A stretch of 64,000 nt of DNA from contig JBAIAC010000057.1 of the NCBI GenBank assembly GCA_037349315.1, forward strand, positions 8,711,501 through 8,775,500, written 5' to 3'. Of this stretch, positions 33,226 to 46,700 are shown piece after piece (position 1 is the first letter of the stretch; every line of letters starts with the position of its first letter). Both the position numbers and the translations under genes were made by a program. The stretch is from Chelydra serpentina. Taxonomy: Eukaryota; Chordata; Testudines; Chelydridae. The notes under the pieces were generated by a model. It was not told the DNA's origin and did not search any database. It saw only the letters and a list, made by a program, of their open reading frames with translations.

Positions 33226-33572
33226 AACCTCAGTGCGTGTGTGATATTGGCTCTTGGGTGTGTGCGCGATATCAGATCTGCGGTGTGTGTATAATATTAG
33301 ATCTGCGGTGTGTGTCAGTCATATTAGATCAGGGTGTGTGCGTACGATGTTGGATCTGGGGGTATCAATCATATTAGATTGGTGTGTGTGTGCGCGATAT
33401 TAGATTGGGGTCCGTGGGGTGTCAATATTAGATAAGAGTGTGTGTCACACAAACACCCCAAATCCAATGAGAAAGTCATATGTGATCGTGTGTGTGTGTG
33501 TGTGTGTCAATCATATTAGCTCTGGGGCATGAGCACGTGTGATATTAGATGGGGGGGGATGTCGAATTTGGG

Positions 33573-33604
<32 letters not shown>

Positions 33605-33905
33605 TTAGATCTGGGGAGTGTGTGTGTCATTTTGGAACTGGGGTGTGTGTGTGAGAGATATTCGATTGGGGGTATGATATTGGATTTGGGGTGTGTGTGT
33701 GTGAATGCAGGCATCAGTCATTAGATCTGCTGTGTATCAGAGAGAGATTAGATCCGGTGTGTGTGTGTGTGTGCGCGTGCGCGCGCATCAGTCAGTAGAT
33801 CCAGGGTGTGTGTGATATTGGATCGTGTGTGTGTGTGGTGGGCGTGCATCAGTCAGTAGAGCCGGTGTGTGTGTGATATTGGATTGGGGGAGGTGTGTGG
33901 GGCAC
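33226..33905 (+). repeat. GT-rich minisatellite with GATATTAGATC units
   Basis: About 20 imperfect units combine GATATTAGATCTGGGG or TGATATTGGAT with (GT)5-12. Unit length varies from about 25 to 45 bp. Confidence 0.85.
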
Positions 33906-34284
33906 GTGCCTGCATGTTTGAGTGTGAGCACATGTGCACAAGCAGACCCACGGCACATCCCGGCTGGCTCAGCAGACCAGGCCATGGCTGCGTGCCCCGA
34001 ACTCAGGGAATGGTGCCCCGGGCAGGGCAGCGCAGCGGCAGCAGGAGAAGGACCGGGGAGCACAGTGAAAATATTTTCCGTGTCTTTGCCTGAAGACATT
34101 CTGGGATTTCTGAAAAAAACCGTGCTGTGTATTTTCAGGGCTGCGTCACGAGTGGCCGGGATTATGACCAGCCCCCTTTCCTTCTGCCAGTGGTGGCTGA
34201 TTGACTCAGCTTGCGTGAAAGATCATTATTAATCCGGTGGTCAAAACCTGCTAAGAACTTTCCACTAGTACAAACCACAGATAA

Positions 34285-34770
34285 GACCGGATCTACTTTA
34301 TTGTGACAAAGTGCAACATCAACTCAACAAATCTCTTGTGAGTTAGGACTATGCATTGCAATGCAGAACTTTCTCTTCTGCTGCCTCTTTCTAGTCCCCC
34401 AAAACCCTTTCTTGTTGCTAAAGTTACTTCTGTCTGCCAACAAAAGAGAGTTTTCTTTTCAAAATACACAAAATTCAAAGTCCTGTTACAATTATATACA
34501 AAATAATAGAACAATATAAAATGTACGAAATATTCTAGTTTGCACGCATGTATAAAAGTGAGCTTCTATGTGCTTCGGTCAAGTTTTCATCCTGAGTTAG
34601 CAATACTGTCGTATGGCCAGGTAGTGTCTGACCTTTTTTTCTTCAGCTGGGACCCCGGCCCACTCCTCCCACGAAGTCAGAGCGTTTACCCCCACCCCAT
34701 TGCCCCCCCAATCACTCATCCCTTCTGCGCTTGGGGAGTTTCTTCTGGCTTGGGAATTGCTTCTGCTCTG
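34285..34770 (-). other. TRIM63: TRIM63 3' UTR with polyadenylation signal
   Basis: A canonical AATAAA on - lies at 34302-34297, about 470 bases past the stop codon. No repeat interrupts the interval. Confidence 0.7.
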
Positions 34771-34781
34771 TTACTGAGGTG
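34771..34781 (-). CDS. TRIM63: TRIM63 exon 9, terminal 11 coding bases
   Basis: A strong acceptor (CCACCTCTCTTTCAG) ends at 34782. The next bases complete an alanine codon left by exon 8, then CCT CAG TAA, giving the C-terminus APQ. Total length then becomes 352 residues, close to human. It was found by fitting frame and splice signal, so RNA evidence would be firmer. Confidence 0.7.
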
Positions 34782-37700
34782 CTGAAAGAGAGGTGGGAGA
34801 AGAATTTCAGTGACGCTGCTGGGAGAAGGAGATCGGGGGATGTGGACCGAGGGGAAGATGCCCCCCTGTGCATTGAGGCACAAGGTCCATGCCCCATTTA
34901 AGCCTTTTGAAGCTTCCACCACTCTCCCTTGGGGAGAGTCTTCCATTGTGAAATAGATCTCGCCGTCAGGAAACGCCTTCGGCTGCATCCCATTGCTCCC
35001 AGTGATAGCCCCTAAATACGTTCTCCTTTTGCTCCTGGCTACCTGTCCAATATTTGTGGACAGCACCACGCACATCCTGAAGGGGAGCCGTGGTAACTAG
35101 GAAAGGCAAAATACCACGCCAGTCCTGACCCTCAGAGAGAGAACACGCACGCATGTGCTTTAGAATCGTGGTGTTTGCTCTTCACCTTAGTGTCCCGTTT
35201 ACCTTGGGCCTTTGCAGCTTCTTGGTGGGAGGGGAAGTGGGGCCTACGTTAATGACACAAGGAAAGCAGGAGAGGGCCATCAGTCTGAGCAGGGGTGGAG
35301 AAGCTTTCTCCCATGCAGAGCTAGGATGTATCAGTTTGAGCCAGCAGGATTTTAAATCTCTCAATGAAACATACACTACAAATTCCTTCCCAAGAGAGGC
35401 GGGTGCTCAGCTGAAGCCTGATCCACAGCCCATTGACGTCAACGGGAGACTAGTCCTATTGATGGCAACCGGCATCGGATCAGGTCCTTGTGCTGTGGAC
35501 ATGTTTTCTGTCTCTCGCTGGTGAGAGCCACACCAGAGCACAAAGAGTTAATACCTTAGATGCTTTTCATTTCCCCATGTCAAGGTGGGAGCGGTGCTGG
35601 GGAGCAGACAAAGAGGCCACAGGTATTTTAATTATATTGATGAGGTTTGGGAGAATAACACAAAGGGAACAGATCCAGCATGAGTGATTGCGGCGCCAGG
35701 CGGCTAACCTAACTCAGAAGGGTTGTTACTACAGCCGGAGTTCTTGTACTGCTCATCCCTCATCACCAGGGATCATAGAACTGGAAGGGACCTCAAGGGG
35801 TCATCTAGTCTAGTCCCCTTCACTCATGGCAGTACTAATTATCTAGACCATCCTTGATAGGTGTTTGTCCAACCTGCTCTTAAAAATCCCCAAGGATGGA
35901 GATTCCACAACCTCCCTAGGCAAATTATACCAGCGCTTAACCACCCTGACAGTTAGGAAGTTTTTCCTAATGTTCCACCTAAACCTCCCTTGCTGCAATT
36001 TAAGCCCATTGCTTCTTGTCCTATCCTCAGAGGTTAAGAAAAACAATTTTTCTTCCTCCTCCTTGTAACAACCTTTTACATACTTGAAAACTGCTATCAT
36101 GTTATCTCTGTCTTCTCTTTTCCAGACTAAACAAAGCCAGTTTCTTCAATCTTCCCTCATAGGTCATGTTTTCTAGACCTTTAATCATTTTTGTTGCTCT
36201 TCTCTGGACTCTCTCCAATTTGTCCACATCCTTCCTGAAATGTGGCGCCCAAAACTGGACACAATACTCCAGTTGAGGCCTAATCAGAGTGGAGTAGAGC
36301 GGAAGAATGTCTTGCTTACAACTCTCCTCCTAACACATCCTAGCTTTCCATGATAAAAAAAATTCTAATGATAAAAAAAATAAATAAAAAAATCTACGTT
36401 TTCCCACGATTAAAATGAAACGCTGAACTTTAGTTTCCCTAACCACAGTACAGAGGAACCCCATTTATCCGATCTAATTGGGACCGGACCAAATCGGATA
36501 ACCAAAAATTGGGATAATCCAGAGACCTTCAGCCCCAGGTGATGGGGCTCAGGCTGAGAGCCGCAGATCGGTTAATATGGAGAGCTGGATAAATGGGGTT
36601 CTACTGTATATGTTTTTATTTTTTCACCAAATGTAAAAACTAAAGATTCGCTGTAAAAATGCAAATTCCGCGTTTCTTCGTGGCAAATGGATTTCTAGGG
36701 TCCCTGCGCATCACAGACCCGCGGCATTTTTTCCTTACCATCCACTTTCTTTTCTTGAGACTCCTCCTCTTCTGTTTCTTCTTCTTCCTCATTTAGCTCT
36801 TCCTCTTCCTCATCTGCAAACAAAAGTGACGTGATTTAGAAAGCTGAAGCCCTACCCCTAGAACGGTATTTTCAACACAGGGGGCCACTTATAAAAGGCA
36901 TCATCCAATCACAGCAAAATATTGTCTGTGCCCTTAGGAACTAGGAGAGAAAGGTGTTAGTCTTGGGCTGAGTATGCACGCCAGGGAGCCAGCAGCACTA
37001 CAGGGTATTATTCCCAGCTTTACCAGTAACTTATTGTCTAGCCTCGGGTGGATCACTTTGCCGCTCTGTGTCTCAGTTTCCTGATCTGGTAAATGGGTAT
37101 GGTGCCAAGACCGAGCATTCCCAGTTGCTATAAACCATGGGCCCAGCACAGTGTCCATTGACTCTGGTAATATATTGACCCTATTGAAGTCAAGTCCTAA
37201 GCGAATAACGGACTTGAAATCTCACCAGCTAACTAACTGGAATGAGTTGAAAATGTTAGTGCAGTAACTGAGAGCAGTCTCCCGTCAAAGAGGGGAAGTG
37301 ATGTCTAGTGGGTAAAGCACAGCGCTAGGAGACAAGAAATCTGGTTTCTTATCCCTGACCCTGACTTGCTGTGTGGCCTGGGGCAAGCCACTTCCCCTCT
37401 CTGTGCCTCAGTTTCCCTGTGGGTGGTGAGGCTTAACTCGCTAGTGCTTATAAAGTGCTTTCAGATGCTTGACTGGAAGGGGCCAAAGACAGGCACAATA
37501 TTATTATACCTGTTCCAAAGTCAATGGTTCTCAAGACTTCTGCTATGTGCTCCAGGTCTAGGGTGAAGTAATCCATATTTTCAAAGCCTTGCTCGATCTT
37601 CCCCAGACGGCCGCCCTTTGAGGCTTCCACAATCCTGGGGGCGACAGACACAGGGTTCATTCCCTTACCCGCTGCTCCTCCAGCGCGGAGAATTACCAGC

Positions 37701-40700
37701 TAGAGTGACCGCATGCTCTAGCTGGAAAAGATCATTATCCAGGGGAAGCCCTCTGTGAAATCCTCTGGCACACGCAAGGTGCTCGAGAAATGTTCCCACC
37801 CTCCCTTTGACCTCCGCCACAGGGACTGTATTAACGCCTTCCGAATCCCTGGCGATTCCCAGCTGACTGCTCTAGACACCCTCTTTCAGATGATCCCCAC
37901 GGCACCTCCCAGCAATCATGGAGCCTGCATGCTGAGGGAGGGTAAATGGACTGCAGAGGAGCTGGAAAGACAGAAAGCTTTGGCCTCTGGATGCAGGTGT
38001 AGTTCAACAGGATACACACCCTTCTCCAGGTCACACTTTATCCCTTTCTGGGCTTTTGGCTTTATTGGTAACTCAATTAACAGCATCAAGCCCTAGCTTT
38101 CTCCTGAAGCTTAGCTGGTCCTACATTTCCCTACGGCACCTCTCTATCCAGACTCTGCCTTACCTAGGGCTTGTCTCCAGTTGCGCATGCTTTTTCACTT
38201 AAAGGTATGATTTTAAACCAACCTGGTGCAGCCGCCTGTGTGGACACCCTGATTCTGGATTAACCTCGGTGTATTTTGGTGGAGCTAAATCAATTAGGAA
38301 TCAGTTTAAGATAATTAGCGTCCCCACAGCCTTTTGCACCATCTTAACTAGCTCAGCTTAAAAAAAAACCAACATTTTAAGTTAAACCAGGGCAACTTCC
38401 TCATAGGGCCAAGCCTTCCCAGAGACGTTCTTTTATATCCCAGGGGGAGCAAACATGATCCACCCACTGGTGTGACTCTGGAGTAATTGTATTGCCCTCT
38501 TTTGCGGCGTTCACGCACCTGAGTCAGACAGGCTCAACAGCGGAGCTCAATTGCTAGGGCCCTACCAGTTTGGTCAATTTCATGGTCATCGGATTTTAAA
38601 AATCATAAATTTAATGATTCCAGCTATTTAAATCTGAAATTTCACGGTGTTGAAAGTGTAAGAGTCCTGACCCAAAAAGGAGTTGGGGGCGGGGAAAGGC
38701 TGAAGGGAGGTGGGGGGGGGGCAAGGTTATTGATGGGGGGGTTGTGGTACTGCTATCCTTACTTCTGCGCTGCTGCCTGCGGAGCTGAGCCCTCAATCAG
38801 CAGCTGCTGCTCTCCAGCAGCGCAGCACTAAGGGTGGAAATACCGCAACCCCCCTAAAATAATCTTGCAAATCCCCCTGCAACTCCCTTTCGGGTCAGGA
38901 CCCCCAGTTGGAGAAACGCTGGTCTCCCCCCGTGAAATCTGTATCGTAGAGGGTAAAAGCACACACAAGGCCTGATTTCACGGGGGGAGACCAGATGTCA
39001 TGGTCCATGATGCGTTTTTCATGGCCGTGAATTTAGTAGGGCCCTATCAATAGCCCGAGAACCTGCCACTCTATTCCAGTCTCTTGCTGGTCAGAGGGGA
39101 TCATAACAGAGAAACTTTGCAGCAGCTCGGAGTTTGCTTTCTCCTGGAATCTTTTGAAAGGCCCCAGGTATTTAAGCCTGAAGCTGGGCTGCTATAGGGA
39201 CTGGGTACGGGTGCTAACCCCCGTTATTGTCTGGGAACAATCCCCTGGTGGATTGTGACATTGCCGTGGAGTCTCAGACCGGGGCACCGAAGGAGCAATT
39301 TAAAAACGCAACCCCGGGGACTTACGTTTTAATGAGCTGCTTGGCATTCTGTGAAGAGAGCAGAGGAGAGGGAGAGAACAAGGTGAGTAGCAAGTTACCG
39401 AGAAGGTGATAAAAACAGCTCGTATGAAGCTGGCACCAGATACAGGGTCGCCAGCGCTAAGCAGGGGTTGCCATACCAAGTGGGGGCGGGGCTGTGATCT
39501 GGGGGCTTTGACTACAAGCCACTGCCCCCTCCGCCAGAGTTGGATCACCCTTTCCAGCCGCTCTTGGGAACTCTAGGTTATTCCCTCTCGCTGGGTTGAA
39601 ATCCCACTGTTCCCCCTAGAAACCCAGTCCACCCAGGGACATGCAGAGGCCGGATCCTTGGTGAGGATAAAGGGATGAAGTGGAGGGTCAAGGTTGGTGT
39701 GTGTGGGGGTGGGGGCAGAGCTGATTTGGGCTGAGATGGGGGGAGGCTGAATCTCGTGGGGTTCAGGAGGGTGGACCCCACTGTCTGTGTAAGGAGCAAA
39801 CCACACTGCTAGATCCAGGCTCCATCCCTCCCTTGGCCAGAGAGGAGCCACTCACGGTGAGAAAAGTGGCCCCTCCCGTCTCCTCCAGGGACTGAAACGC
39901 TGTCTCCATCAGCTTGGTGGACTCCTCCAGCTGCTCTTTGTACTGCTGGATCAGAGCCTGCACCAAGCCGGTCTTTTCCTCCTGCTCCTTGGTGACCTTC
40001 TGCAGCAGCTCGCTCTTCTTCTCCTCCAGGATCGCGATGAGAGCATTGATCTTCTCACACAGCTCCTGCTTCACCAGCCGGCCGTTGTCCTGCCGACGGA
40101 CAAAGGGCATGAGCATCTCGAGGCGAAGGGGACAGGCCCGCTCCCAGATCTCCACCCAAGCCAGCACAGCCGCCCTGAACGATCCCAGCCGCAGGCGTCC
40201 AGGGATTACAAACAGGCAGAGTTCAGCTCTCGGGGAACCCCGACCTAGCCCTTCTCGCCGGGCACAGCCGTTTCCAAAGGCTCCATGCCACATGGCAATG
40301 CCGATTCTCCCGCGATGGCACAAATATACTGGCACTAGCAGCAGGGGACATGGAAACCAGTCTACCTGTTACTGGTGGAGGCCATGTTCCTGGTGGTGAG
40401 GGCAGGGCACTGAAAGCCAAGACTCGGGGGTTCTACCCTCAGCTCTGGTACTGACCCAAGACTGAGTTCTTCGGGGGAGAGATCATCTGCTTGTTCTGTG
40501 ACTGCACAGCGCCTAGCGCAATGCGGTCCTGGCACTCCTTGGTGCTACCATAACGCAAGAAATGACAACTGGCTAACCCTGGGCAAGTCACTTTAACCGG
40601 GCTGCGACTCAGTTTCCCTGTCTGAAAAATGAGGCTAATAATGCCCCTTTCACAGGGAGATGGGAGGCTCAGTTAACAAAGGTTTGTAAACAGCTTTGCG

Positions 40701-43700
40701 AACATCACATGGAAGCCAGAATGCAAAATATCCCCGTTAATGTCAGCAGATACCCTCCCCCTGGGGCCTGGTCATATTAACCAGTCCCAAACATCAAAAT
40801 GATGTCCACAGTGTGACTGTCCCGTTTTACCAACTGGACCCTTTAGAATAATGCTTTGCACATCCATCGTGCTGAGAATCTCAGAGAATCATTCAATTAA
40901 ACTGCAGTTTTGTTAACTCAAAATGCTGTATGACCTAAGGGCTGGGGCCAGGGGCGGGTGGTGCCTGCCGCGAGCGTGGAGCGATGATGTGGATGACTGG
41001 ACGGGATAGCAGGCATCTCACCGCTGTGTGAAGACCACAAAACGTGGAGGAAGACTGATGGCCAATGGCTCTCGTGTGTTGTTTACTGTTCATTGTGGTG
41101 TCATGGTGTGCACCATGGGAGAATGGATAGATAGATAGATAGGTCTATCTAAGTGCCTCTGACCTCCCCATCCTAAGAGCAAGGTGCTGGCCATTCTCCT
41201 CCTCTTACAACAATTTGGAGTGTTCAATGAAACGTGGGTAAGATTTGAATCCTGCTGCATTATCATCTTAATGGGGAAACAGACACAGATGGGTTAAGTG
41301 ACTTGCCCCATGTTGCCCAGTGAGTTTGTGGCCGGGCTGAGAATGAAGCCCAGGAGTATCAGAACTTTGCTCTAATCATTAGACCCTGCACCCCTCCCAG
41401 AGCTGGAAAGAGAACCCAGGAGTCCTGCCTCCTTGTTGCTGGCTCTAACCACTAGCTCCCACAGTCCCCTCCTCTTTTGTGTAAAAGCCCTCCCACTGAA
41501 TTAAACAGGATTCTCAGTCAGGTGGACTAAGAGGGAAGCTGCCCCCGACACCTGCATTAGCCTTCAAGGACATTGCTGGGGGTTGGATTTCGTCTCTGCC
41601 ACTCAGATTTCGAAGGGCTCGGCCATTTTTCCCATTCCTCACCTCGGTGGTTTTGCAGGATTCCTCCAGCTGGCTGATGATAGTCTGGACTCTGTCGTTC
41701 CCAGCCACCAGCATGGAGATGCAGTTGCTCAGCTCCATCTGTGAGAGGGGAACAGAAATAGATTTAACCCTTACGCTTCCAGGCACGGGTGAAGGCCTGT
41801 TGTGCTGTCTTGAGAGGGAGAGGGGGGCGTTGGTGGGCAGACAGGACGGTGGGCCCCTACACTGAAGGCTAATCCCTTTTCAGGAGGATGAGAGGTAGGA
41901 GAAGGGGGAAAGGCCTTGGCTCTGTCTGCGGGATGGGGCTAGAGAGGAGGACCACAGTCTCAACGCTGCAAGGAGAGCCTCGAAACTGTCTCCATGTGCT
42001 GGGGGTAGAGCCAGATGGGCAGCCCGGACCATGCTGGGCATCTCTGGTCCTCTTGGGTGCGGGGTGGGTGGGGTAATGGCACTAGATGCTCAAGGATGAA
42101 GGCACTTTAACAGTGGAGCTGGGAGGGAATCCTGACCGGCAGGAAAGGACGGTCCATGGAAGTACATGTAGGGAGGAGGAGAAAGGTTTGGCTCTGGGAG
42201 TTTGTGACACAACAGCCCATCCTAACCCACCCAAATGGTCTGGGTGCCAGTGAAAAATGGACACCTGTCTGCTTAGGGCTCCCGGGCGTCTACCCCATTC
42301 AGCAGGGAGGAGGGTGCCCCGGTGCATGCTGGGGGAGAGCTTGCCATCCATGGATCCTGTCCAAGATACCCAGGGAAAGACCTCCGCTCTTATGGGTCTG
42401 CTCACAGCTGTAGACACTGCTCCCTTGGGGCCCGGGGCTGGCCCTTGCTCCCCAGCTCTCAAGTGACTCTAAACAGAGACAGGCGACTGCTCTGTGACAG
42501 CAGCCCCTATTAATACCCCAGTGCTCAGCCTCGGAAGCTATTCCTGAAGGGCCCAGCTCAGCACATCACGGATGCCAAGTGGGAGGAGCCCGTCCCCTTG
42601 GAGACCTCATCTACATTCCAAGTGATCGGATGTGAACCCCGGCTGAGGTCATAGAATCTCAGGGTTGGAAGAGACCTTAGGAGGTCATCTAGTCCAACCC
42701 CCTGCTCAAAGCAGGACCAATCCCCAATTTTTTCCCCAGATCCCTAAATGGCCCCCTCAAGGATTGAACTCACAACCCTGGGTTTAGCAGGCCAATGCTC
42801 AAACCACTGGGTATCCCTCCCCCCAAAGGAGGGTCAGAGGCTGCGGTCAAGGAGCTGCAGCCTCTGACCCTACTGTGGAGCGTCTAGTTGAGGCCAGGCC
42901 AGGCCGATGGGCTCCTTTCCCCGGGGATGGGGAAGCAGCAGGGACCCAGCCGGTACCTTTTGCCCCTGGAAGACGTTCTGAAGGGGTGCCACGTCACAGT
43001 CTTTGTGAGCTCCGAAGACTTTGCACATGGAGCAAGTGGGCACCTCGCAGGTCAGGCAGTAGATGTTGATCTTCTCATCTTCGTGCTCCTTGCACATGGG
43101 GTGGTTTCCTTTCTTCAGGGGCCGGCTGAAGACGGCAAGAAACCGGACAGGGTTAAATGGCCTGGAGCGGTGTTTAATCACGTTGAGCTGTGGCAGATCC
43201 AGATGGAAACACCCACCGGACGATGATAGGAAGCAGAGACCAGGCTGCGGTCTACACAGCTGAAGAACAACCAGCACTGGCCTTCTGAGTTACAGGGCCA
43301 GATCCGGATTTAAGGGACACCAGTGCAAACCCAGACTAGCTCCAGGGCAGGCACTGGGTTCAGTGGAGTTAATCTGGATTTACAGTGGTGTGGACTTCGC
43401 TTTGTACAGTGGAGTTTGGATCAGCTCCCAACCCGTCTCTAATGTTACCCTTGTCAGTGATGTAATGTTTAGAGCCAGTGCCTGTCTGTGCCAGGATCTC
43501 TGATCAGCTCGCTCTGTCCAGGCAGAGCTCTGTATTTAATCACAACAAACGAACCCTCCAGGACCTTCGCTCCACAGCACGGAGAGCGTTTCTGGTCCAG
43601 GTGTCCCGGGAGAGATATTACTGCTCGGGGTCAATCTCCAGCTCCTTTGCTTTTCTGTGGAGATCGGTTTAAACAGCTAACTCTCACCGGCTGCCACTTT

Positions 43701-46700
43701 CCAGCCAGCATCACTCTGTCTCCCCAGCGCACACGAGTGGCAACTGGGACCACAGACAGGCCTGTCGAGGGAAATCTGGGGCCCCTGTGTGTCATGTTTG
43801 CTGGGCCCCACCCCTTCCATGTTAAGACACAGTTTGACACTACAGACAGCTTTGGGGGCCCCTCTAAGCTTGGGGACCTAGTTCAGTTGTCCCCCTCCCA
43901 TCAGCCATGTGACCACTGAAACTACTGGGTCCATCAGGGTTACTGAGCCACTAATGGCTAGCTCCAGGATTCAAGGATGATGCGGAATACCCTAATTATA
44001 GACACATGAGGCAAAGGCTCACTCTGTCCTCATTAAGGCAAAACCTCTGGGGCTGCTGGCTCCTTATTTCCTTCTGCAGAAACCTACAGTATATTTAAAC
44101 ACAGGCGGCTGGCCAGGAACTTTGACCTACTTTCCCCCCTTTTTAGGCAGGGTGATGGCAGCTGAGAAATCTTTAAAAGAGAAGTTACATAAAGTCACCC
44201 GGACCAAGCCAAAAGTCACAGGATTGGCTTAAAATCACGAGACTAGACCAGGGGTTCTCAAACTTCATTGCGCTGTGACCCCCTTCTAACAACAAAAATT
44301 ACTACACGACTCCCGGGATGCAGGGACTGAAGTCTGAGCCTGCCAGAGCCCCGTTGCCCCAGGCTGGGGGGCCAAAGCTTCGGCCCCGGGCGGTGGGGCT
44401 CGGGCTTCAGCTTCAGCCCCGGGTCCCAGCAAGTCTAACGCCAGGCCTGGTGACCCCATGAAAACCCACAACCCACAGTTTGAGAACTGCTGGACTAGAA
44501 CGTGGGGTGCTTTTGTTGGCTCTCTGGGTTTTGAGCATTTAGGGGTCACATTTTCAAACTTTTCTCTGCAACCAGAAAGGCTAGAAATTTGCTTGTTAAA
44601 AATGAATGAAAGCTGAGAGTCTCCCATAATCTCCTGGCTCCGGGAGCTGGGCCTCTAAGAAAAATACCAAATAATGCGAGACTTGTGGTACAATCATGAG
44701 ATGTAGCAACCCTGCAATAGGACAAGTCACTTTCCATCTCTGGTGCCTGTTTCTCCTGCCTCCATGTGTAGCTCCCGGCCAGCCCAACGGGCACCCACAG
44801 TCTTGGTGGCATGGATCAGCGTTCACGTCACACTCCCTGTCAGTACCCAACCCGGGGTGGGGGAAGCTAATGATCCAACTAGTGGACCAAATTCGGTGAT
44901 GAATCCTGGTACCGTGCCACCTGAGGCATGTTGTGCATATGCTAAGAAGTGATATGATAATAATAAGCATTGGAGGAGGGGGATATGGTAAAGGTCTATA
45001 AACTCATGACTGTTGTGGAAAAACTGAATAGCGAAGTGCCATTTACCCTTTTCCACGATACAAAAACCAGGGGTCACCTGATGAAATTAATAGGCAGCAG
45101 GTTTCATACAAACATGAGGAAGTATTTTTTCCATGCCATATGTTAACCTGTGGAACTCTTTGCAAGGGGATGTTATGATGGCCATGAAGAGTATAGCTGG
45201 GTTAAAAAAGAAGAAGAAGAAGAAAAAAAAGGACTGGATACGTTCGTGGAGGATAGCGCCATAAGTGGCTGTTAGCCAAGATGATTAGGGAAGCGACCCC
45301 CCCTACTCGAGTAATCTAAACCTCTGACTACCAGAAGCCGGGGTGGAAGATGGGTGGATCACTCCAAAATTGCCCTGTTCTCCCTGAAGCTGTGGTACTG
45401 GCCACTTGGCTAGATGGTCTGACCCAGTATAGAAGTTCTTAAGTGACAACAACAAAGAACAGAGCCTACCACTGTGGCATTGTACCCGATGCTGTTCCAC
45501 CTCATCACCTAGCCTATTACCATGGCCCTACATTTATGCTCATTTGGCCAAGTATTCTGTGTCACAGTGCTCATATCCAAGCCAATCTCAATTCTTTTCT
45601 CAAGTAGGAGCTTGAGGCAAGGGGCCACATAGATCCTCAGCTGGTGCAGATCGCCCAATGATGCCAATTTGCAGTAGCTGAAGATCTGGCCCGGGATATC
45701 ACATGCTTCGTTAACTCTGGCTGTGTCACAGCTACTGCATTTGCTCCCTCCTCTCTGCAACATGATTTTAAAAGGAGTTGTCAAGCTGATCTGGGCATGA
45801 TCTGTTCTTTGTCCATAGAGTTAGCTCCATTACTTCACTATTGGAACTAGATTTAGCAGACATCCCCCAACCCCTTTTTTAAAAACTCTGGTACCATATT
45901 TGCCCCCCATATAGCACCTGTCTCCGTCTCCATGACTTCCAAATAATATTGCCAGTGATTCAGTAAATTCATCTGTTAATTCCTTTAAGGCCTTGGAATC
46001 CATATCTGCACCTGCTGACTTATAAATACTCTTTTTCCTATTCCCCTGCCTGCACGCGTTATCGGCACCTACATCATCACTTCCTGGTCATTCATGCTTT
46101 CTCTCTATAGATTTCTGGTTTCGATCAACTTTTAAAAATGAAGAGCAGGTCCCTGGAATCATTGCTGATTTCACACCCTTCCTCGCCTTTGAATGGATCT
46201 ATTTTCTCTCTCCTGTAAATCCTGGTCCCTTTAACCAGCTATAAACCTGCTGTCCTTATTGTTTCTCCTACAAACTGCCAGTGACTTTACATTCCTGGTT
46301 GGTCTCCTCCCCACTTCTCCAACGAGCACAGAACCTTTTCTTCCCTTCAGACCACTGAGCAGTCCCTGCTGAAGCCCCGGTGGCAATTTCTGATTCTTTG
46401 CATTATTCCTTTTCAGGGGAAGGCTGCAGGTGGTCTGGGGTGATGCTTATATTTATACTTCACGTCTGTACAGTGCCCAGCACAATGGAACCTGCTCTCT
46501 GACTGGTACCTCTCTAGGTGCTAAAGTAACACAAATAATAAGGAATCATAAAAAAGTCTAGCTTTCTTCTACAATCCCAGGGCTTGATTGTCTTCTGCTG
46601 CAGCGTAAGGCTGGTGAGATTTCAATGTAGCTAATATTTGGGGGTTTTCTTAAAGCTTTGGCTGCTGGAATCAAGAGATAGCATGAGACTCTTGGCTTTT

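Larger units (their letters stand above)
29641..34284. other. Intergenic region between SLC30A2 and TRIM63
   Basis: No exon recognised. It contains AT-rich TTTAAA-type old repeat (29890-30190), CR1 pieces, a degenerate tandem array and a GT-rich minisatellite. Confidence 0.6.

Noticed and set aside
33226..33905. CRISPR-like repeat-spacer array
   Set aside because: Units vary in length and sequence, are GT-rich simple repeats and lie in vertebrate DNA.
39914..40399. A 161-codon + open frame over TRIM63 exon 5
   Set aside because: It is the antisense shadow of the coiled-coil exon ([14 protein letters not shown] peptide) with no family resemblance.
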